Shown: positions 1 through 4,103 of the stretch, one piece after another
Numbering within the stretch: position 1 is the first letter of the stretch
Layout: each line of letters begins with the position of its first letter
Origin: M3 sp045133615
GTDB lineage: Bacteria; Bacteroidota; Bacteroidia; Bacteroidales; Muribaculaceae
Assembly: GCA_045133615.1 (NCBI GenBank)
Contig: JBGUUQ010000116.1
Location: 1 to 9,608 of the forward strand
Length of the DNA: 9,608 nucleotides
Direction: 5' to 3'
Position numbers and translations under genes: made by a program
The notes under the pieces: model-generated
Told to the model about the DNA's origin: nothing
The model's database searches: none
The model's input: only the letters and a program-made list of their open reading frames with translations

Positions 1-156
1 AGAGTCGTTTTCGTCGTCCACTTCCGACATTTTTATTGCCACGTATCTGTCGAGGTGGGTGTCGTAGGCTTTGAAAACGACGCCAAACCCACCTTTTCCG
101 ATTCGGTCGTTTACCGGGTCGTATTGGTATCGTTGTAGAAATTCCTGATAAGTCAT
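1..156 (-). CDS. Serine/threonine protein kinase, N-terminal fragment (runs off the window)
   Basis: This is the first 52 codons of a Hanks-type (eukaryotic-like) Ser/Thr kinase; the rest lies to the left of the window. Reading the minus strand from ATG at 156, the protein has a glycine-rich ATP-binding loop (G20-K-G22-G-F-G25-V-V-F) and then the VAIK motif with the ATP-anchoring lysine at K42. These are subdomains I and II of the kinase fold, in the expected order and spacing. The catalytic HRD and DFG motifs would be outside the window, so activity cannot be judged. The start follows the stop of the upstream FHA gene by 14 nt, so it is almost certainly the last visible gene of the operon. 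In the family such kinases phosphorylate Ser/Thr on partner proteins, and phospho-threonine is the ligand of FHA domains. The two FHA proteins upstream are therefore natural partners (inference). Confidence 0.88.
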   Translation of the reverse strand, partial: MTYQEFLQRYQYDPVNDRIGKGGFGVVFKAYDTHLDRYVAIKMSEVDDENDS

Positions 157-170
157 GGTTTTGCCTGAGG

Positions 171-995
171 TTAAATGATGATGAATTTAAGGGATGTATG
201 CCCGATACGTATTATATCGCCTGATTGCAGTATGGCGATTTCGTCGGTGGCGATGCGGCAGTCGTTGACAAATGTGCCGTTTACGCTGCCGTTGTCACTA
301 AGGCGATGCTCAAATGTCGAGTCTGATTTCATGATTACATCGATGATGATGTGATTTTTGCTCATATAGAGGTCGGTGGTCGAAAGTTGTATTTTGGAAC
401 GTGAGTTGGGCGACATTCGTCCTATGGAGTTTTCTCCACGAGCGAGTGAAATGGTCTTGTCTCCGCTCCATTTGCCGTCGGCATCGTTGGCAAGCACAAG
501 ACAACCGGGGCGATAACATTTTCCTCCTTGAGCAGTTCCGGCTGTGCCGGTATTTTCATGCTCTTGTTGCTGTTGCCGCTTGGGAGTCTCTGAAAACTTT
601 GATGCGGCATTGGTGGAGCGACACACCGGGCAAGTGAATACTTTCTGGCGGTTGTCGGTGGCGATGGTGAGTGCTGTGTTGCAGCACGGGCAATAGACTG
701 TCTTTGTGGTGGGTTGTTGCTGTCGCTGCTGCTGTTGCCTCTGCTTAGGCTCATCGCTATAGTCCGCTGTGTCACGAGTCTGTTTGCATGCCGGACAGGT
801 CAACTCTTTTGCATTGGTATCGGCTAAGATTGTGACCGGATTGTTGCAGCATGGACAATAGAGTGTTTTCAACTCGGCTTTGGGAAATGCATCGAAGTTG
901 TCGCGATGATGGCACTTAGGACAGTCTATCGTTGCGCTCTGGCGGGATATGGAGAAATTTGCTCCGCAAGCGGGGCACTTACGAATGTCGATCAT
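171..995 (-). CDS. Triple zinc-ribbon protein with C-terminal FHA domain
   Basis: This 274-residue protein is predicted soluble, with no signal peptide or membrane segment. It carries three CxxC...CxxC zinc-ribbon modules: C7/C10/C25/C28, C47/C50/C67/C70 and C102/C105/C122/C125. Two Gln-rich linkers (about residues 85-94 and 141-144) follow modules 2 and 3. The C-terminal FHA domain (about 163-274) has G192-R193, S212-K-N-H215 and an NGT segment at 239-241. These correspond to the GR, SxxH and NG signatures of FHA phospho-threonine readers, though the usual Arg after the Ser is Lys (K213). The ATG at 995 lies only 1 nt past the stop of the preceding gene, implying translational coupling, and the kinase gene starts 14 nt downstream. 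The likely role is a cytoplasmic adaptor that binds phosphorylated partners of the neighbouring kinase. The zinc ribbons could bind nucleic acid or protein; the sequence does not say which. Confidence 0.88.
   Translation of the reverse strand: MIDIRKCPACGANFSISRQSATIDCPKCHHRDNFDAFPKAELKTLYCPCCNNPVTILADTNAKELTCPACKQTRDTADYSDEPKQRQQQQRQQQPTTKTVYCPCCNTALTIATDNRQKVFTCPVCRSTNAASKFSETPKRQQQQEHENTGTAGTAQGGKCYRPGCLVLANDADGKWSGDKTISLARGENSIGRMSPNSRSKIQLSTTDLYMSKNHIIIDVIMKSDSTFEHRLSDNGSVNGTFVNDCRIATDEIAILQSGDIIRIGHTSLKFIII
561..866 (-). repeat. Internal duplication of zinc ribbon plus poly-Gln linker
   Basis: Residues 44-90 and 99-145 of the zinc-ribbon/FHA protein are two copies of one unit, with a period of 55 codons (165 nt). 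Each copy has a YCPCCN knuckle, a T-I-x-x-D-x-x-x-x-x-x-T-C-P-x-C second knuckle and then a run ending in at least four glutamines. The two copies align without gaps over the zinc ribbon. The first zinc ribbon (residues 7-28) is more divergent and lacks the Gln linker. Confidence 0.75.
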
Positions 996-996
996 G

Positions 997-2625
997 TTAG
1001 ATGGATATTAAATCGTCGGTGTTGTGATCGTCGTCATCATCGATATATGGGAAGTCGAATGTCTCCTGTCCTTGATTGTTGAGGTCGGCAGGTGATTGAA
1101 TCGGTTCGGGGAACGGAGTCGGATTTGATGGATCGATTATCATCGGAGGCTCTTGTTGGAGGCTGATTGGATGATATGCGGAACCGACGCTCGAATAGAT
1201 GGGATCCGGTTCGAGGTTGATGGTCGGTGATACTGGCATAGCCTCCGGAAAGTCGGTGGCTACGAGATGGGGAGTTGACGGAGCTACCGGGGACTCATCG
1301 GGGAATGGCACGGGGGCGGCTGAGGTGGGAGGGAATGGTACCGGATTACTGAAATCGAGCGGACGGAATTCAGGATCCGGATCATGAAATACGATAGGTT
1401 CGTCAGGTTCTAAAAGAGTAGAACGGAAGTTGTTGTCGTCGGGTTCGTTGTCAATATCATTGATATGGATGAAATTGTTCTCGTCGTTGTCTATGTTGTT
1501 GAACCGAGTTTCGACATCTTGATCGATGTTATTTGAGTCGATGTTAATTGGATCGCGGTCATCAATGATAATCGGGTCGCGGTCGTCGATAATCTGCGTC
1601 TGCGAAATCGATGAGTGGTGATGCTCGTTGTATTGCTGTTCGTTAAGTATCACTACTTTGCTGTCGTCGATGAGTTGAGTGTTGGTGTAATGTGACTCAA
1701 TGGTGGGTGATTGCGACATGACGAGAAGGTCTTTCATAAAAACTTCGTTGGTCATGTTTTCGTTGAGTGGCATCACTCCGGTTGGCTCTCCTTCACTGTT
1801 CATGCATACGATTGTTTCTGAGTCACCGGTCTTGTCGGCTATTAAAGTCGGGTCTTCAACATATCCCATCAGCTCACCTCTTCCGTCGAGGAATATAAGA
1901 GAGTTCTCATTCAAAAAGTAAGCTGATTTTTCTCCGGTGATAGCATCGGTTAGCTCTACGTATGGATGTCCGTTTTCGTCGAATTGATATACTAAGTTTT
2001 GTGCTTGATTTTCCTGCGGCTCCGATGTCTCTGATTGTTCAGCATCAGTAGCTTTGGGTTGTTCTGGATCAATGTCATTTGCCGTTGCCGAAGCGTGGTC
2101 GCTGCTGCTTTTGTCGTTGTCGCCTCTCCAATTGTAGGAACTGAATTTGGCTTTATAGTCGTCGGAAAAGTTACTCCATTCTTCGGCATAATATGTATGA
2201 TAGACCCCATTTCGCCATTCAAAGACGCCATTGGCTCCTACTTCGCTGCGGGCGGCTGCGAACGCTTGATTGAACGACATGTCGTCGGTAGGTGTCGTTG
2301 CATGGCTTATCTCGTCGAAGTTTTCAACTTCATGAGCCGGTGACTTGGCTGTATTGCCGGATGTTTCGTCGACTTGAACGTCGTCTTCACTGATTTCGGG
2401 AGCCGGACGAACGGCATTGTAAGCCATCGCTCCTCCTACTCCGAGTATTACTCCAAATCCGGCTAAAGCCGCCAAACGTGTTTTGCTGTTACCTTCGCCG
2501 GCTGAATAGCGAGCATAGGGATTGGTGTTTGGTTGCGGGTTGGAATAGTTGCTTGAGGCTGAAGTGTTGTTTGCCGGTTGGGTTGCCTGAGCCGGCTCGC
2601 GCATAGTGTCGTCAATATTACTCAT
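997..2625 (-). CDS. Single-pass membrane protein with long acidic low-complexity tail (unknown function)
   Basis: I do not recognise a named family for this 542-residue protein. A Thr/Asn/Pro-rich N-terminus (1-50) ending in K48 and R50 precedes one hydrophobic helix at about 51-70, so by the positive-inside rule the N-terminus is cytoplasmic and the rest probably periplasmic. The most family-like part is about 115-166 (MSFNQAFAAARSEVG, FEWRNGVYHTYY, AEEW). I have an impression of seeing similar blocks in other Bacteroidales proteins of this kind, which needs a search to confirm. A second, probably folded segment spans about 210-300. The remainder is strongly acidic and low in complexity: an exact 8-residue tandem repeat at 345-360, an Asn/Ile/Asp-rich stretch to about 399, Pro-rich PVPFP-type repeats at 428-510, and a D-rich end. 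It lies 112 nt after the membrane FHA gene and 1 nt before the zinc-ribbon FHA gene. N-terminal threonines could be phospho-sites read by the FHA partners (inference). Confidence 0.82.
   Translation of the reverse strand: MSNIDDTMREPAQATQPANNTSASSNYSNPQPNTNPYARYSAGEGNSKTRLAALAGFGVILGVGGAMAYNAVRPAPEISEDDVQVDETSGNTAKSPAHEVENFDEISHATTPTDDMSFNQAFAAARSEVGANGVFEWRNGVYHTYYAEEWSNFSDDYKAKFSSYNWRGDNDKSSSDHASATANDIDPEQPKATDAEQSETSEPQENQAQNLVYQFDENGHPYVELTDAITGEKSAYFLNENSLIFLDGRGELMGYVEDPTLIADKTGDSETIVCMNSEGEPTGVMPLNENMTNEVFMKDLLVMSQSPTIESHYTNTQLIDDSKVVILNEQQYNEHHHSSISQTQIIDDRDPIIIDDRDPINIDSNNIDQDVETRFNNIDNDENNFIHINDIDNEPDDNNFRSTLLEPDEPIVFHDPDPEFRPLDFSNPVPFPPTSAAPVPFPDESPVAPSTPHLVATDFPEAMPVSPTINLEPDPIYSSVGSAYHPISLQQEPPMIIDPSNPTPFPEPIQSPADLNNQGQETFDFPYIDDDDDHNTDDLISI
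1546..1593 (-). repeat. Exact tandem repeat of an 8-residue unit (IIDDRDPI x2)
   Basis: Residues 345-352 and 353-360 of the 542-residue membrane protein are the identical octapeptide IIDDRDPI twice in a row. The DNA copies differ at several third positions, so the unit is not a very recent slippage product, or the protein sequence has been kept under constraint. The repeat opens the Asp/Asn-rich section of the tail. Confidence 0.8.
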
Positions 2626-2654
2626 AATTATATAGTTTTTAGTGTTTTATATCG

Positions 2655-2662
2655 TAAAGTTA
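2655..2662 (-). promoter_or_regulatory. Possible internal -7 box before the 542-residue gene
   Basis: The 112-nt gap between the membrane FHA gene and the 542-residue gene is the only sizeable gap inside the operon. On the minus strand it contains TAACTTTA, one base off the Bacteroidetes -7 consensus TAnnTTTG, 29 nt before the ATG. I see no matching TTTG about 20 nt further upstream. A weak internal promoter is possible but not established; nothing else is evident in the gap. Confidence 0.25.
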
Positions 2663-2737
2663 GTGGTGAAAATTCTGATTGTCGTTATGTGAAACGTGAT
2701 ATTGTGACGAAATGCCGGGGTTTGAATGACGAAATTG

Positions 2738-3424
2738 TCAGTCAACGGTGAAATGTCGCTGACACGCCGGACACTTGCCGGCTCGTCGTAAAAACTCCCA
2801 AGAGCGTCCGCGTAAACTTGTGCCACACGCCGGACATACATAGTCGAGTTCAAACTGTTCGTTAAGACGAGTGAGGCGCTCTTTGTTTTGCTTGTTGCTG
2901 TTTGATGCCCATTTATTGGCAAAAATGAAGACTATGATAGTGAGCAGCCCTCCACAGATGCCAATTGCTGCACGAGCGTTGTCTGTAGCAATGGCAGACA
3001 TTATTCCTGTCAGTGCACCGAGTATCATTGTCGGTCCCATTCGTTTTGTCGTCATGCTTTCCTGTCCGCCTGTCTGTAGTCGATTGCTTTCTTCCTGATA
3101 ACTTTCGTAGATATACTTTAGGTTTTGGAATTTTCTGGAAAACTCATGGTCGCTCATAGGCATGAGTGCTAAAATGTCGTTGAGGTTGAGAATATAGTGG
3201 TTGGTCCCTCCCAAGGATATACGGTCATGCAAGGTCACTTGTTTGCTGACTATGCGCACTCCGTTTACATATGTTCCGTTTGACGAATCAAGGTCTTCGA
3301 TGAATATGCCTTTTTCGTTTCGTGTGATTTTGGCATGGACGCGACTCACTCGATTGAAGGTGTCGGGTGTGGTGAAATTGCCGTCGGGGACACGTCGTCC
3401 TATAAGTATTTCTATTGTAGCCAT
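2738..3424 (-). CDS. Membrane-anchored FHA domain protein with C-terminal zinc ribbon
   Basis: This 228-residue protein starts directly with an FHA domain (about 1-85): G9-R10, S27-R28-V-H30 and the D-S-S-N49-G50-T-Y-V-N54-G sequence. These are all the conserved phosphothreonine-binding signatures. A charged, helix-prone linker (about 93-128) leads to two closely spaced hydrophobic segments (about 130-147 and 152-170), forming a membrane hairpin. After a second charged stretch (175-195) comes one zinc ribbon, C197/C200 and C218/C221. With two membrane passes, the FHA domain and the zinc ribbon end up on the same side, presumably the cytoplasm. The gene begins 6 nt after the LytTR gene stop and is read in the same direction, so the two are co-transcribed. 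It probably recruits phosphorylated proteins to the membrane (inference). The partner and the zinc-ribbon ligand are unknown. Confidence 0.88.
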   Translation of the reverse strand: MATIEILIGRRVPDGNFTTPDTFNRVSRVHAKITRNEKGIFIEDLDSSNGTYVNGVRIVSKQVTLHDRISLGGTNHYILNLNDILALMPMSDHEFSRKFQNLKYIYESYQEESNRLQTGGQESMTTKRMGPTMILGALTGIMSAIATDNARAAIGICGGLLTIIVFIFANKWASNSNKQNKERLTRLNEQFELDYVCPACGTSLRGRSWEFLRRAGKCPACQRHFTVD

Positions 3425-3430
3425 ATGTTA

Positions 3431-3799
3431 TTATTGAGGGATATAGATTGAACGAAGGTTTTTGAGAGCTTCTTTGGATGGGGAGAGTGTGAATATCGTA
3501 GATGAATCGGGTACCATTAATTTAAGCGATTGCTTTACTATATCGATACGGTAGACGTAGTTGATATTAATTATATAGGATTTTCCGATGCGAGCAAACG
3601 AACGAGCATCTTCCGCCAATTTATCCGAAAGGTACTCCTGCATTCGTTGCAACGATATTGTGAAAATTATTTTGTGACCGTTTTTCAGGTAAAGCGTAGT
3701 GTAGTTTTTGTCTGCTTCGAAGTAGACAATCTGCGATACATTGATTCTGAAAAATTCATCGCGAGAATTGAAGTAAATATATCGGTTAAGTAATGACAT
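3431..3799 (-). CDS. Stand-alone LytTR-type DNA-binding transcriptional regulator
   Basis: The protein is 122 residues from ATG at 3799, essentially one LytTR domain and nothing else. The family's typical blocks are visible: I24-V-Y-F-E-A-D-K-N-Y followed by T-T-L-Y-L-K-N-G (about 24-41), and F69-A-R-I-G-K-S-Y-I-I-N-I-N-Y (about 69-81). There is no receiver domain or membrane segment, unlike classical LytTR response regulators, so it cannot be controlled by its own Asp phosphorylation. The reading frame is open further upstream to a TTG at 3832. I chose the ATG because it sits just before the LytTR fold and is preceded by the A-rich sequence usual for Bacteroidetes starts. It is the first gene of the minus-strand operon and 6 nt upstream of the membrane FHA gene. 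It likely controls this operon and perhaps others. Repeats just upstream are candidate binding sites (inference). Confidence 0.88.
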   Translation of the reverse strand: MSLLNRYIYFNSRDEFFRINVSQIVYFEADKNYTTLYLKNGHKIIFTISLQRMQEYLSDKLAEDARSFARIGKSYIININYVYRIDIVKQSLKLMVPDSSTIFTLSPSKEALKNLRSIYIPQ

Positions 3800-3875
3800 T
3801 TGTTCAATGGTATTTTTAGATAGTATGTGCAACTCTGTATAAGAGATGCATCGTCTTTTATCAGTTTGAAATTCA

Positions 3876-3904
3876 GTGTGTTGATATTCTTGTGTGTTGA
3901 TATT
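3876..3904. repeat. 13-bp direct repeat upstream of the LytTR gene
   Basis: GTGTGTTGATATT occurs at 3876-3888 and again, identical, at 3892-3904, with a period of 16 bp. It lies 77-105 nt upstream of the LytTR ATG. LytTR regulators characteristically bind imperfect direct repeats with a GTTnA-like core. GTTGA is present in each copy, but the period is shorter than the about 21 bp typical of AgrA/ComE-type sites. An autoregulatory site is plausible but unproven. Confidence 0.55.
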
Positions 3905-3931
3905 TTTAGCAAAATATGAGAAATACAGACC

Positions 3932-3950
3932 AATTTTTATCTTAAAAATT
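3932..3950. other. AT-rich perfect hairpin in the divergent intergenic region
   Basis: AATTTTTA at 3932-3939 and TAAAAATT at 3943-3950 are perfect 8-bp arms around a 3-nt loop. The region from 3800 to 4103 contains no gene. Besides this hairpin it holds the inverted palindromes, the 13-bp direct repeat and the uvrA promoter. I could not find a convincing promoter for the leftward operon; ATATTTTG on the minus strand at 3917-3910 is a weak candidate -7 box. Confidence 0.45.
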
Positions 3951-4047
3951 AGTTGAAGTCCAAATAATTAACTACATTTGTCAATATAACTGTGCATCTC
4001 TTATACAGAGATATGCGTTTTTTGCATTGTATAGGAAGATTAGTTTT

Positions 4048-4081
4048 TTTGCAACGATTTGGGGGTAAAGTCGTATCTTTG
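4048..4081 (+). promoter_or_regulatory. Bacteroidetes-type promoter of uvrA
   Basis: TTTG at 4048-4051 and TATCTTTG at 4074-4081 match the -33 (TTTG) and -7 (TAnnTTTG) elements of the Bacteroidetes primary sigma factor. The 22-nt spacing is one or two nt longer than usual. Transcription would begin near 4086-4088. This leaves a leader of under 20 nt before the ATG at 4104 and rules out the in-frame TTG at 4059 as the start. Confidence 0.65.
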
Positions 4082-4103
4082 TGGGATAAATGTGTTTGAA
4101 GTT

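Larger units (their letters stand above)
3833..4010. repeat. Inverted pair of near-palindromes flanking a 142-bp AT-rich core
   Basis: The 18-mer CTCTGTATAAGAGATGCA at 3833-3850 recurs as its exact reverse complement at 3993-4010. Each copy is itself an imperfect palindrome, roughly GCA(T)CTCT-nnnnn-AGAGATGC, with flanking bases (GCAA on the left, ATATGC on the right) extending the dyad to about 24 bp. The left copy lies 34-51 nt upstream of the LytTR ATG, and the right copy lies 38 nt upstream of the uvrA promoter -33 box. Two readings are possible: paired operators for a dimeric regulator, or terminal inverted repeats of a 178-bp MITE-like element. No clean target-site duplication is visible, which slightly favours operators. 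Confidence 0.75.

Noticed and set aside
401..775. Open frames on both strands within the zinc-ribbon/FHA gene
   Set aside because: They overlap a gene with clear zinc-ribbon and FHA motifs and have repetitive or unlikely compositions; they are frame shadows.
1546..1593. CRISPR-like or mobile repeat in the 542-residue gene
   Set aside because: The repeat is an in-frame octapeptide duplication with third-position changes, part of a low-complexity protein tail; there are only two units and no spacers.
3800..3832. Extended LytTR start at TTG 3832
   Set aside because: The extra 11 residues are not part of the LytTR fold, and an ATG with suitable A-rich context lies at 3799.
3832..3838. Similarity of the 3833-3850 / 3993-4010 repeats to the Tn5/Nextera mosaic end (shared 11-mer TCTCTTATACA)
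   Set aside because: Only 11 of 19 bases match contiguously, the flanking bases differ from the adapter, and the sequence forms its own palindrome. A library artefact or Tn5-type transposon end is unlikely, though it is worth knowing before read trimming.
4059..4103. Extended uvrA start at TTG 4059
   Set aside because: The -7 box of the promoter lies at 4074-4081, inside the extension, and UvrA proteins begin at the conserved segment encoded from ATG 4104.
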